In this document: positions 33,779 through 42,262 of the stretch, piece after piece
Layout of the letters: each line of letters starts with the position of its first letter
How positions within the stretch are numbered: the stretch's first letter is position 1
From: Kitasatospora cheerisanensis KCTC 2395
Lineage (GTDB): Bacteria > Actinomycetota > Actinomycetes > Streptomycetales > Streptomycetaceae
DNA length: 64,000 nt
Direction: 5' to 3'
Assembly: GCF_000696185.1 (NCBI RefSeq)
Contig: NZ_KK853997.1
Span: 454,533 to 518,532, forward strand
Made by a program: the position numbers and the translations under genes
The notes under the pieces: generated by a model
Told to the model about the DNA's origin: nothing
Database searches by the model: none
The model's input: only the letters and a program-made list of their open reading frames with translations

Positions 33779-34677
33779 GCACCCCGATGAACCCCACCGA
33801 TGCGATCGCCGTCGACTTCCACGTCCACGTGGAGCAGGACGCCCACGGCCACCTGGCGCTCGACCCGGAGCTGATGGACGCCTCGGCCGCCTACTTCAAG
33901 TCCGGCCAGGACCGCACCCCGACCGTCGAACGGCTGGCCGCCTACTACCGCGAACGCCGGATGGCCGCCGTGGTCTTCACGGTGGACGCCACCACCGGCC
34001 TCGGCCACCCCGGCCTGTCCAGCGAGGAGATCGCCGCGGCGGCGGCCGCCCACCCCGACGTGCTGATCCCGTTCGGCTCGGTCGACCCGCACCGGCCGGA
34101 CGCCGTCGCCCGGGCCCGCTCGCTCGTCCTCGACCACGGCGTCCGCGGCTTCAAGTTCCACCCCAGCCTCCAGGCCTTCGCCCCGAACGCCCGCGAGCAC
34201 TACCCGCTCTACGAGGCGATCCAGGAACTCGGCGTCCCCGCCCTCTTCCACACCGGCCAGACCGGCATCGGCGCGGGCCTGCCCGGCGGCCGCGGCATCA
34301 AGCTGCGCTGGTCCGACCCGATGCTGCTGGACGACGTCGCCGCCGACTTCCCCGGCCTGACGATCGTCCTCGCCCACCCGTCGGTGCCCTGGCAGGACGC
34401 GGCGATCTCCATCGCCACCCACAAGGCCAACGTGTACATCGACCTGTCCGGCTGGTCGCCGAAGTACTTCCCCCCGCAGCTCGTGAAGGCCGCCGGCTCC
34501 TTCCTCCGCCACAAGGTCCTGTTCGGCTCCGACTACCCCGTCCTCACCCCCGACCGCTGGCTGGCCGACTTCGACACCCTGGACATCAAGCCGGAGGTCC
34601 GCCCGCTGATCCTCAAGGAGAACGCCGCCCGCGTCCTGTCCTTCGACCGCCACGACGAGACGCCGCAGCACCCCTGA
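33775..34677 (+). CDS. Amidohydrolase-family protein (CouO-like beta-ketoacyl-CoA hydrolase candidate)
   Basis: This 300-residue TIM-barrel hydrolase has VDFHVHVEQ (HxH), GFKFHPSLQAF, ALFHTGQTG, IVLAHPSVPWQ and LFGSDYPVLTPDRW with the catalytic Asp. Members in actinobacterial hydroxycinnamate clusters (CouO) are described as 4-hydroxyphenyl-beta-ketoacyl-CoA hydrolases that release hydroxybenzoate. Its place as last gene after CoA ligase, hydratase and dehydrogenase fits that role, but the assignment is by analogy. GTG 33775 overlaps the previous stop; an ATG four codons later is possible. Confidence 0.8.
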   Translation: MSTPMNPTDAIAVDFHVHVEQDAHGHLALDPELMDASAAYFKSGQDRTPTVERLAAYYRERRMAAVVFTVDATTGLGHPGLSSEEIAAAAAAHPDVLIPFGSVDPHRPDAVARARSLVLDHGVRGFKFHPSLQAFAPNAREHYPLYEAIQELGVPALFHTGQTGIGAGLPGGRGIKLRWSDPMLLDDVAADFPGLTIVLAHPSVPWQDAAISIATHKANVYIDLSGWSPKYFPPQLVKAAGSFLRHKVLFGSDYPVLTPDRWLADFDTLDIKPEVRPLILKENAARVLSFDRHDETPQHP

Positions 34678-34750
34678 CGCCCGGTCACCCCTCCCCCACC
34701 CCCGACAGCACCGCACCCCGGCACGCCCGCCGACGAGGAGGTGCGGCACA

Positions 34751-34912
34751 CTGATCGACGCACCGCCGGTGCCGCTCGTGCCGCTGCTCAAGTCGCACCG
34801 CCGGGACCGGAGTCCCGAGGTCAGGCGCCGCGGGCGGCGGGCCGCGTTCTGCAAGGCGGGCGTGTTCGCGGCCCTGCTGGCACTGGACTACCTGCCGATC
34901 CTGCCGGCCTGA
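34751..34912 (+). CDS. Possible small hydrophobic-tailed protein
   Basis: The reading frame of about 53 codons has high G/C third positions and ends in a hydrophobic run (AGVFAALLALDYLPILPA) after an Arg-rich stretch. A GAGGAG site is present at 34735-34740, but the best-placed start would be CTG at 34751; a GTG lies six codons later. There is no known family. It lies between the convergent CouO-like and beta-lactamase-like genes. Confidence 0.35.
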   Translation: MIDAPPVPLVPLLKSHRRDRSPEVRRRGRRAAFCKAGVFAALLALDYLPILPA

Positions 34913-34936
34913 CGGCGTCCGCGCCCCATGACCGGG

Positions 34937-35878
34937 CTACCGCCCAGCCGGGACGGATCCGTCGCCGGTCTCCGGTGCGGTGGCGTCGGGGTTGCCCTGC
35001 GGGAGGGCGGTGGGGTTCCCGTCGGCGAGGTCGCGGTGGACCTGCTGGGCGATGCGCTGGATGGTGCTGATCCCGTAGGACTCGGTGGGGTCGTCGTCGG
35101 TGAGGACGGCGATCTGGTAGAGCCGGTTGGGGCCGGTGAAGATGCCGAGGCTGTGCACGCGCCAGGCGTGGGTCGCGCGTTGCAGCCAGCCGTTCTTGAG
35201 GTGCGACACCACGTCGGGCGGCGCTCCGAACGGGGTGCCCCAGCGCTGGTCCGGCTCGACCTCGGCCATGAGCCGCAGGCCGTAGGCCTTGTGCTCGGGG
35301 GTGAGGACGTCGGGGTTGGTGGTGTAGACGTCCAGTTGTTTCATCTCGTCGCCGGCGGTGGCCCGGGTGATCCCGAAGGACTCCCCGAGGACGGTGTCGT
35401 GCATGCCCGCGAGGTCGAGGAACTCCTGCATGCGGGCGGGGCCGACGTACTTCCACAGCCGAACTGCGGCATCATTGTCGGACTTTGTGATCATCGGCCC
35501 GAGGTTCTCCTCCTCGAACTCGGTCAGCGGCCGGTCCTCGTCCTGGGCGATCCGCAGCACCGCTCCCATGATGGTGATCTTGACGATGCTCGCGGAGTCG
35601 AAGTGCCGGGCGGGGGCGAGGAAGCAGGACAGGCCGCTGCCGGGGTCGCGCACCGCGAGGGCGAGGGAGGACTGCCGGCCCCGGATCGCCGTCGAGAGGT
35701 CGCGCGACAGCCGCTCGGCCGTCTCGGGGCGGGTCGCGGACGAGCAGTGCACCGGGCGGTCCACCGGCGCAACGGAGGTCGCCGGGGCCGGAGTCGGGGC
35801 CACGGTGAGGGCGGCGGCGACCGCGACCGCCGCGGCGAGTCTCCTGGGATGCGGGCCGGTGCGGTGACGGGTCGTCAT
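34937..35878 (-). CDS. Secreted class A beta-lactamase-like serine hydrolase
   Basis: This 313-residue protein has a twin-arginine-like, Ala-rich signal peptide (residues 1-35). The serine-hydrolase motifs are SIVK (SxxK nucleophile), SDN, and KNG in place of KTG, in the order and spacing of class A beta-lactamase/PBP folds. The Glu166 omega-loop motif of true beta-lactamases is not clear to me, so it may be a peptidoglycan-related hydrolase and not a resistance enzyme. ATG 35878 follows an AGGAG site. It ends in a low-complexity tail and is in line with the NHL gene upstream. Confidence 0.82.
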   Translation of the reverse strand: MTTRHRTGPHPRRLAAAVAVAAALTVAPTPAPATSVAPVDRPVHCSSATRPETAERLSRDLSTAIRGRQSSLALAVRDPGSGLSCFLAPARHFDSASIVKITIMGAVLRIAQDEDRPLTEFEEENLGPMITKSDNDAAVRLWKYVGPARMQEFLDLAGMHDTVLGESFGITRATAGDEMKQLDVYTTNPDVLTPEHKAYGLRLMAEVEPDQRWGTPFGAPPDVVSHLKNGWLQRATHAWRVHSLGIFTGPNRLYQIAVLTDDDPTESYGISTIQRIAQQVHRDLADGNPTALPQGNPDATAPETGDGSVPAGR

Positions 35879-35910
35879 GGGGTTCACGGACTCCTGAAGG
35901 CCGGGGCGGG

Positions 35911-36936
35911 TCACGACGGGTGCCGGAAGAGCGGGCGCCGGGAGAGCGGGTGCCGGAAGAGGAAAGCGCGACCGGCCTTCGCGGCGCTCGCGCGCGGGCG
36001 GACCGGCGGCACGGCCACCGCGTAGGGCTGGCGGAGGTGCTCGCCGACGGTGGTCTGCGGTCCGCCGCCCGCCGGGACGCGGACCACCCGGCTGTGGTTG
36101 AAGTCCGCGATGTACACGTTGCCCTGCGCGTCGGCGGCCACCCCGGTGGGGAAGCTCAGGCCTTCGCCGACCGTCCGCTGCGGCCCGCCGCCGTAGGGCA
36201 GTTCCACCACCCGGTCGTTGTACGGGTCCGCGACGAACATGTCCCCGGCTCCGTCGAACGCCACCCCGGTGGGATCGGCGACCTGCACCGCCACGTCCCG
36301 CTGCGGACCGCCGTCGGCCGGGACCTCGACCACCCGATTGTTGTACGGATCGGCGATGTACACGTTGCCCGCCGCGTCCAGTGCCACCCCGGTCGGACTG
36401 CCCAGCCCGCTGCCGACGCCGGTCGGTGACGAACCGTCGGCGGGTACCTTCAGTACGCGCTGGTTGTCGGTGTCGGCGATGTAGACCGTCCCGGCGCCGT
36501 CCACCGCGACCCCGTAGGGCGAGTTCAGCTTCTCCTCCGGGCACAGGACGGTGCGCTGCCCGGACTTGGCGGACACCTTCAGCACGCGGTCGTGACGGCT
36601 GTCGGCGATGTACACGTCGCCCGCCGCGTCGACCGCCACCCCGTTCGGCAGGTCCAGGTACCGGGCGACGACGCGCTGGCCGCTGCTGCCCGCTCCCCCG
36701 ACCTGGACCACCCGGTCGTTGTAGGTGTCGGCGACGAACACCGGGCCGGTTCCCGCCGGTCGCTGCGTCCCCTGCCGCGCGACGGCCGCGGCGGGGGCCG
36801 GCCCGGCCAGCGCGGAACCCGCCAGCAGCCCCGCGGCCGAGACGGCCAGCAGCCGCGCCCGCCACGGGACCCGGTCCCTCGCCCGGGGCGCGGCACGGCG
36901 TGGGGAAGTGCAGGGTGCATTCACGTCCAGCACCAT
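35911..36936 (-). CDS. Secreted NHL-repeat beta-propeller protein
   Basis: This 341-residue protein has a signal peptide (LLAVSAAGLLAGSALAGPAPAAA) and six NHL-type repeats. Each repeat has the pattern P-GVA-D-G-VYIAD--N-RV--V (for example VYIADTDNQRVLKVPADG and VYIADPYNNRVVEVPADG), giving a six-bladed propeller like the PknD sensor domain or Vgb. No kinase domain is attached. The start is ATG 36936 with GGAGG; a GTG four codons in is possible. It may bind ligands or proteins outside the cell. It lies 32 bases upstream of the beta-lactamase-like gene, probably co-transcribed. Confidence 0.85.
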   Translation of the reverse strand: MVLDVNAPCTSPRRAAPRARDRVPWRARLLAVSAAGLLAGSALAGPAPAAAVARQGTQRPAGTGPVFVADTYNDRVVQVGGAGSSGQRVVARYLDLPNGVAVDAAGDVYIADSRHDRVLKVSAKSGQRTVLCPEEKLNSPYGVAVDGAGTVYIADTDNQRVLKVPADGSSPTGVGSGLGSPTGVALDAAGNVYIADPYNNRVVEVPADGGPQRDVAVQVADPTGVAFDGAGDMFVADPYNDRVVELPYGGGPQRTVGEGLSFPTGVAADAQGNVYIADFNHSRVVRVPAGGGPQTTVGEHLRQPYAVAVPPVRPRASAAKAGRAFLFRHPLSRRPLFRHPS

Positions 36937-37053
36937 AAGCAGCCCTCCGCACCCGAATCGACGACCCGAGCCGCTGGACGGCACGCGCCCGCTCGGACGG
37001 CGGAGGGACCGGCGCCCGATCCCGCCGTCACCCCGGGAGGGTTCAATACCGGG

Positions 37054-37773
37054 GTGGTGGACTGGGCACAACTGCCGGACAGCAGCTTCGAGGTCGAGCA
37101 CGTCCCCCGGCTCCTGGAGCGGGTGACGCTCCACGACGACCCCGCCGCCTGGGCCGAACTCGAATGGCGACTGGTCCTGGAGCACGACCTGGTGTCCCCG
37201 GCCGGCTTCGCCGCCCTCCCGCAACTGGTGCGCCTGGCACCGCGCAGCGCCGAGGCCCGCGCCCTGGCCGGCCGGATCCTGGAGCGGGCGGCCGGGCACC
37301 ACGGCCAGGACGAACTGCTGGCGGACCGCGCCGACGCCGTCGCGGAGTTCGGCCGCGTCCTGGACGACCACCTGCGCTCGCGCCCGGCCGACTACCTGGT
37401 CTCCCTCCGGGCCCGGCTCGCGGTCGCCGGCGAATTCCACTGGGCGAACGCCCTGGAGGGGTTCACGGACGACATCCACCACGTGCGCTGCCCGCACTGC
37501 GGCGCCGAACTGACCGTCGCCATCGGCCGGTTCGGCTGCTACGCGCAACTGTGGGACGGACCGGTGGAACTCCGTCGCGAGCTCCGCCCCGCCGCCGGGA
37601 CGGAACTCACCGGCACCGGCCGGTGGCTGTACCGGACCGCCCTCCGCGACGGCCAGGACACGCTGGCCGAGGGATTCCGCCACCTGTTCGGCACGGTGGA
37701 GTGCCCGGACTGCGGCAGCCTCTGCAACCTGGCGAGCGAGTACACCTTCGCCAACCGCCCGGTCATGCGGTAG
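37054..37773 (+). CDS. Uncharacterised protein with zinc-ribbon-like CxxC pairs
   Basis: This protein of about 239 residues has an acidic, helical N-terminal half (LLERVTLHDDPAAWAELEWRL) and a C-terminal half with two CxxC pairs, VRCPHCGAEL and VECPDCGSLCNLA, that could bind one zinc. I do not recognise a family. GTG 37054 or the next GTG can start it; GGGAGG lies about a dozen bases upstream. It stands alone between the divergent NHL gene and a remnant transporter gene. Confidence 0.75.
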   Translation: MVDWAQLPDSSFEVEHVPRLLERVTLHDDPAAWAELEWRLVLEHDLVSPAGFAALPQLVRLAPRSAEARALAGRILERAAGHHGQDELLADRADAVAEFGRVLDDHLRSRPADYLVSLRARLAVAGEFHWANALEGFTDDIHHVRCPHCGAELTVAIGRFGCYAQLWDGPVELRRELRPAAGTELTGTGRWLYRTALRDGQDTLAEGFRHLFGTVECPDCGSLCNLASEYTFANRPVMR

Positions 37774-37789
37774 CCCGGCCGGAAGCCGC

Positions 37790-38123
37790 TCACACCGCGC
37801 CCATGTCGTCCGCGGCGCCCGCGGCGGAGAGCGAGACCAGACCGGTCAGTGCCACCGGGGGGACGCCGGCCGTGCCGATCCGGTCGCCGTAGAGGATGTG
37901 GACCGTGTAGACCACGGCCGCGCCGACGGCCTCGGCGATCCCCGCCGGGCTGATCCCGCCGCCGAGCCGCCCGAGCGCCGGCGTCACTCCGCAGAGCGTC
38001 ACCAGCACCGAGCCGATCACGGCAGCGGTCGGCCGTTCCTTGCCGGTAGGCGTGCACGGCGAGGACGGGCATCAGGCCGAACCCGACGGCGGACAGGCCG
38101 ATCAGTCCGAAACCTCGCACCAC
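37790..38123 (-). pseudogene. Decayed EamA (DMT) transporter remnant
   Basis: A perfect GGAGGTG ribosome site and GTG 38123 open a DMT first helix (GFGLIGLSAVGFGLMPVLAVHAYRQG). The sequence then jumps, in another frame, to the end of the first EamA half and start of the second (PTAAVIGSVLVTLCGV, then SPAGIAEAVGAAVVYTVHILYGDRIG), stopping at 37790. About 110 codons remain of a usual ~290. More than one base is missing, so this is true loss of function, not a single sequencing slip. Confidence 0.65.
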
Positions 38124-38416
38124 GTCACACCTCCGGAACCGGGCACCCGCACGGTGCGCTCCCGAGCGAACTACCCCGGCAGGCAATGGAGTTGCGGGTG
38201 CGGCACCGGCGGATCCGTTCGCCCTGCGAGAACCGGCGGCGCCACGGACCGCCCGCGCGCCGATCAACGGCCCGGCCGGCCCCGGCCGCCGCCCGCACCG
38301 CCGTCCTGCCCAATGTCCTTTCGCGGTACCAGAACTGATGGCCCGTCACTACAATCACCGGCGGTGGACGGCGCGCCGTCGGGACGGGCCGTCATCTCGA
38401 AGCGAGGGATCCCCCC

Positions 38417-39238
38417 ATGACCACAAGCACCGAGCGCCCGGTGGCCGACGTGGAGTCCGCGAACATCGCGCGGATCTACGACTACTACCTGGGCGGGCTC
38501 TACAACTTCGAGGTGGACCGGCAGAAGGCCGAGCGGATCCGGTCGATGCTGCCCAGCGTCGACCTGCTCGCGCGGGCGAACCGGGACTGGCTGCGCCGGA
38601 CGGTGCGGTTCCTGCTGTCGCAGGGCGTGGACCAGTTCATCGACCTCGGGTCGGGGCTGCCCACCATGGGCAACGTGCACGAGGTGGCGCACGCCCGGAA
38701 CCCGCAGGCCCGGGTGGTGTACGTGGACCACGAGCCCTCGGCCGTGCTGCACGGCGAGGAGATCCTCGCGGACGAGCCGCTGGCGGTGATGATCGAGGCG
38801 GACGGCCGGTTCCCGGAGCAGATCTGGGAGCACCCGCAGGTCCGCGAACTGCTCGACCTCAGCCGGCCGGTGGGCATCCTGATGGGCGGTCTGCTGGTGT
38901 TCGTCGACGACAAGGACGACCCGGCCGCGCTGGTGGCCCAGTACCGGGACGCCTGCGCGCCCGGCAGCTACCTCGCCGTCTCGCACCTCTCCGACGACCT
39001 GGCCGACCCGGAGACGAAGGCCCAGGTCGGCCGGATGACGGACGCCTACCTCGTCGGCGTGGGCCAGCAGCTCTACGTCCGCCCGAAGGACGTGATCGCG
39101 TCCTGGTTCGAGGGCATGGAACTCGTCGAGCCGGGTCTGACCCTGATGGCCGACTGGCGCCCCACCCCGGGCCACGCGGTGGACGCCCAGACCCCCTCGA
39201 AGGCCCTGGGCTACGGCGCCACCGCCCGGATCCGCTGA
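38417..39238 (+). CDS. SAM-dependent methyltransferase of the SAV2177 (DUF574) family
   Basis: This 273-residue protein has the hallmark start (NIARIYDYYLGGLYNFEVDR), QFIDLGSGLPTMGNVHEVA as the SAM-binding region, VVYVDHEPSAV and PVGILMGGLLVFV. This family is expanded in streptomycetes, often beside cvn conservons or regulators, with targets mostly unknown. The ATG follows a short AGCGAGGG-type site. No partner gene is adjacent; about 290 bases upstream to the EamA remnant hold no gene that I can see. Confidence 0.9.
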   Translation: MTTSTERPVADVESANIARIYDYYLGGLYNFEVDRQKAERIRSMLPSVDLLARANRDWLRRTVRFLLSQGVDQFIDLGSGLPTMGNVHEVAHARNPQARVVYVDHEPSAVLHGEEILADEPLAVMIEADGRFPEQIWEHPQVRELLDLSRPVGILMGGLLVFVDDKDDPAALVAQYRDACAPGSYLAVSHLSDDLADPETKAQVGRMTDAYLVGVGQQLYVRPKDVIASWFEGMELVEPGLTLMADWRPTPGHAVDAQTPSKALGYGATARIR

Positions 39239-39385
39239 CCTCGGCCGGGCCGCCGGCACGACAGCTCCGCTTCCCCTGCCGGCCCGTCAGTTCGACGGCC
39301 GGCGGGGAGAGCGGCCGCCCCGGGCGCAGCACCCGACGCTCCCTCAAGTCGCGGCACTGTCGTACGCCCTCAGTACCTTCGGGTC

Positions 39386-39766
39386 ATGAGCGTCTCTCTC
39401 TACTACTCCGCGAGCCGGCCGCTGCCGCTGACGGCTGCCGAAACCTCCGCCGTCGAAGGCATCGTGGCCGCCCGCACGGCCTCCTTCCCGTACCGGGACG
39501 AGGAGAGCCTCTACCTGTACGACGGCGATGGCACCGAGCCGGGCGAGGTGCTGGCCGGGTCCACCAAGCTGCCGTTCGCCGTGGAACGGGTGCTGCCGGT
39601 GATCGCCCATGTGCTGGGCTCGGTGAGCGAGTTGCGCCGTGCCGTGCCGGATGCGGAGTGGCGGGTGCACCTGGACGACCTCGACGTCCCGTGGGACGAG
39701 GAGGAGGGCTACGCCCTGCCCGGCATGCACGACGCGGAGCTGATCGCCGAGCTCGGCGGCCCGTGA
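39386..39766 (+). CDS. Hypothetical acidic protein
   Basis: This 126-residue acidic soluble protein (MSVSLYYSASRPLPLTAAE ... DDLDVPWDEEEGY) has no motif I recognise. Codon use is typical of genes in this window and the reading frame is clean. It is monocistronic, between the methyltransferase and the hydrolase leader. Confidence 0.7.
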   Translation: MSVSLYYSASRPLPLTAAETSAVEGIVAARTASFPYRDEESLYLYDGDGTEPGEVLAGSTKLPFAVERVLPVIAHVLGSVSELRRAVPDAEWRVHLDDLDVPWDEEEGYALPGMHDAELIAELGGP

Positions 39767-39889
39767 GGGGCGGTGCCGGATCCGGCCGCCGCTCGGCGCG
39801 CGCGGAGCCCGCCTGAAATGTGTTTGGCGAAGCACGGCGCCGGTGCTACCTTTCCGGTGGCCGTGCGAGAGAACGAGGAGGTGGTACCC

Positions 39890-39943
39890 GTGAACGCAGT
39901 TTCGACATGGGTGCTCCCCTCCGGGGTCACGGTCGGGCGGTAG
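39890..39943 (+). CDS. 17-codon upstream ORF (possible leader peptide)
   Basis: A near-perfect ribosome site (AGGAGGTG at 39876-39883) precedes GTG 39890 and a 17-codon frame (MNAVSTWVLPSGVTVGR) ending at TAG 39943, 45 bases before the hydrolase ATG. The site is stronger than those of most genes here. The frame uses A/T-ending codons (GCA, GTT, ACA) unlike its neighbours. It could be a translated leader that controls the downstream gene, or a small conserved peptide. I cannot assign it to a known family. Confidence 0.5.
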   Translation: MNAVSTWVLPSGVTVGR

Positions 39944-39988
39944 GTCGTCCGGGAGCGCCGTTCATGAGCTCTCCCGAAAGGCACGACC

Positions 39989-40726
39989 ATGCAGTTCACT
40001 TCCGAGCAGCGTTTCGACGACGGCGTCGTCGAGCGCGAGTTCACCCTCGGCGAGATCCCCGGCATCCTCTGGACGCCCCCTTCCGCAGCCGCACCGGCGC
40101 CGCTGATCCTGATCGGCCCTCCGCCGCTCGGGCTGAACAAGGTGTACTCCCGGCTGGCGGGGCGGGCCCGGCACTACGCGGCGGAGTACGGCTTCGCCTC
40201 GGCCACCATCGAGCTCCCCGGGAGCGGTGACCGTCCCCGCTGGGCGGCCGCCGACCAGGCCCGGGCCGACCTGCGCCGGGCGGTGCAGGCCGGCGAGCCG
40301 GTCGGCGACGAGCTCGTCGACGCCCTGATCCTCCCGCTGGTCGAGAAGGCCGTCCCGGAGTGGCAGGCGGTGCTGGACGTCCTCCAGACCCTGCCCGGGA
40401 TCGGCGGCCCGGTCGGCTACGAGGGCGGAATCATCTCCATCGGCGTCCGGCTGGCCGCGGTCGAGCCGCGCATCGCGGCCGCCGGCTTCTTCGCCGGGAG
40501 CCGGGTGCCCGCCGCGATCTTCGAGGACGCCCGGCGGGTCACCGTCCCGCTGCACGTCCTGCTGCAGTGGGACGACGAGGGCAACCCCCGGCAGGCGGCC
40601 CTCGACCTGTTCGACGCCTTCGGCTCGAAGGAGAAGACCCTGCACGCCAACATGGGCGGCCACACCGGCGTCCCGGAGTACGAACTCGACGCCGGCGCCC
40701 GCTTCTTCGCCCGCCACCTGAGGTGA
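39989..40726 (+). CDS. Alpha/beta-hydrolase (dienelactone-hydrolase-like)
   Basis: This 245-residue protein has a standard alpha/beta-hydrolase layout: the strand PLILIGPPPLGLNK near residue 38, a nucleophile-elbow position VGYEGGIISIG where Ser/Cys is replaced by Glu, and a late His in NMGGHTGVPEY. The missing Ser at the elbow is odd and suggests an altered or lost hydrolase activity. The ATG has GAAAGG upstream. It is preceded by a 17-codon uORF and followed by a strong terminator. Confidence 0.72.
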   Translation: MQFTSEQRFDDGVVEREFTLGEIPGILWTPPSAAAPAPLILIGPPPLGLNKVYSRLAGRARHYAAEYGFASATIELPGSGDRPRWAAADQARADLRRAVQAGEPVGDELVDALILPLVEKAVPEWQAVLDVLQTLPGIGGPVGYEGGIISIGVRLAAVEPRIAAAGFFAGSRVPAAIFEDARRVTVPLHVLLQWDDEGNPRQAALDLFDAFGSKEKTLHANMGGHTGVPEYELDAGARFFARHLR

Positions 40727-40766
40727 GGCCGGGCCGCCGGGCCGGCGCCGGCCGGTAGGCGTTCCG

Positions 40767-40801
40767 GCGCGGGCCCCTGTCGACTCGACGGGGGCCCGCG
40801 C
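40767..40801 (+). terminator. Strong hairpin terminator after the hydrolase gene
   Basis: A 17-bp stem (GCGCGGGCCCCTGTCGA at 40767-40783 with 40785-40801, one G-T pair) closes on a single-base centre, 41 bases after the hydrolase stop. No T run follows, which is common in streptomycetes. Confidence 0.75.
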
Positions 40802-40983
40802 CTGCCCGCCCCGATCCGCTGCGAACCACGGGGTCGGGGTCGCGTCCGCGCACGTACTGCGGGCGCCGGCCGTTGGTCCGCTTGGGCGAAGTGGGCGAAC
40901 TTCGGCGCATTCACCCGATTTCACGGCCGCGTGTGTGCGGATACTGCACCACAGCTCCTGGTATCCCTCACATTCGGAGAGCC

Positions 40984-42123
40984 ATGTCCGCCGCTGATGT
41001 CGCCCTGGTGTTCGGCACCCGTCCGGAGATCGTCAAACTCGCCGGCGTCGCCCGCCTTCTCGACAGCCGGGCGAGGATCGTGTGGACCGGTCAGCACTGG
41101 GACGCCAACCTCACCACCTGCTTCTTCGAGCAGTACGGCCTGCCCCGCCCGCGCCACGTCCTGGACGGCGTCGGCGGGGAGAGCCGCGGCCGGCAGATCG
41201 GCCGCATGGTCGCCGCCCTCAGCGACCACTTCACCCAGCAGCCGCCGAGCGCCGTCGTCGTCCAGGGCGACACCAACACCGCCGCCGCCGGGGCGCTCGC
41301 CGCGCACTGCGCGGGCGTCCCGGTCGTCCACGTCGAGGCGGGGCTGCGCTCCTTCGACAACGACATGCCCGAGGAGGCGAACCGCCGCCTGATCGCGCCC
41401 CTCGCGGACCTGCACTGCGCCCCGACCCCGACGGCGGCCGCGCACCTGCTGCGCGAAGGCATCGACGCCGAACGGGTCCTGATCACCGGTAACACGGTGG
41501 TCGAGGCGACCCTCGAATCCCTCCCCACCGACGTCGAGTCCCGTGCCCTCCTGGCCCGCCACCGGGTGGTCGAGGGCGCCTACGTGCTCGCCACCATCCA
41601 CCGCCCGGAGAACACCGACGACCCCGCCCGCCTGGCCCAACTCCTCGACCAGCTGGCCGCGATCGAACTGCCCGTGCTGATGCCGCTGCACCCGCGGACC
41701 AGGGCCGCCGTCGAACGGCACGGCCTGCGCGACGCGGCCGCCCGGCTGCGGCAGATCGACCCGCTCGACCACGCCGCGTTCCTCGGCCTGGCCCGCCACT
41801 GCCGGCTGCTGGTGTCCGACTCCGGCGGCGTCCAGGAGGAGTGCACCGTCCTCAAGCGCCCGCTCGTCGTGGTCCGCAACTCCACCGAACGGCCCGAAGC
41901 CGTCCGGGCCGGCTTCGCCCGCCTCGCCCGCCCCGGACAGCAACTCGCCTGCGCCCTGCGCGAGATGCTCTCCGACACCACCGCCGCCGACCGCCTGGTC
42001 CACACCCTCTCCCCGTACGGCGACGGCAGCGCCGGCGCCGCCATCGTCGCCGCCATCCGCGACCGCTACCTCGGCCCCGACCCGGCTGCCGCTCCTCTCC
42101 CCGCCCTCGCCACCACCGCCTGA
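40984..42123 (+). CDS. UDP-N-acetylglucosamine 2-epimerase (WecB-like)
   Basis: This 379-residue GT-B-fold epimerase has FGTRPEIVKLAGV, QGDTNTAAAGALAA, HVEAGLRSFDNDMPEEANR, TIHRPENTDDP, PLHPRTRA and LVSDSGGVQEEC, all standard for the non-hydrolysing family that makes UDP-ManNAc. ATG 40984 follows GGAGAG. No capsule, teichoic acid or glycosyltransferase genes flank it, so the product's use (cell-wall polymer or secondary metabolite sugar) cannot be told from context. Confidence 0.9.
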   Translation: MSAADVALVFGTRPEIVKLAGVARLLDSRARIVWTGQHWDANLTTCFFEQYGLPRPRHVLDGVGGESRGRQIGRMVAALSDHFTQQPPSAVVVQGDTNTAAAGALAAHCAGVPVVHVEAGLRSFDNDMPEEANRRLIAPLADLHCAPTPTAAAHLLREGIDAERVLITGNTVVEATLESLPTDVESRALLARHRVVEGAYVLATIHRPENTDDPARLAQLLDQLAAIELPVLMPLHPRTRAAVERHGLRDAAARLRQIDPLDHAAFLGLARHCRLLVSDSGGVQEECTVLKRPLVVVRNSTERPEAVRAGFARLARPGQQLACALREMLSDTTAADRLVHTLSPYGDGSAGAAIVAAIRDRYLGPDPAAAPLPALATTA

Positions 42124-42262
42124 CCCTCCGTCAGGTTCGGCTTCCGCCAAGGACGCCGGCGTCCCCCGTGCGGGGGAGGCGGGTGGTGCGCGGGGTGGAT
42201 GCGGGCGGGGGCGGGTGGCCGGGAGTCTGGGGGCGTCGGCGATCCGCGAGAGGTGGGGCACA

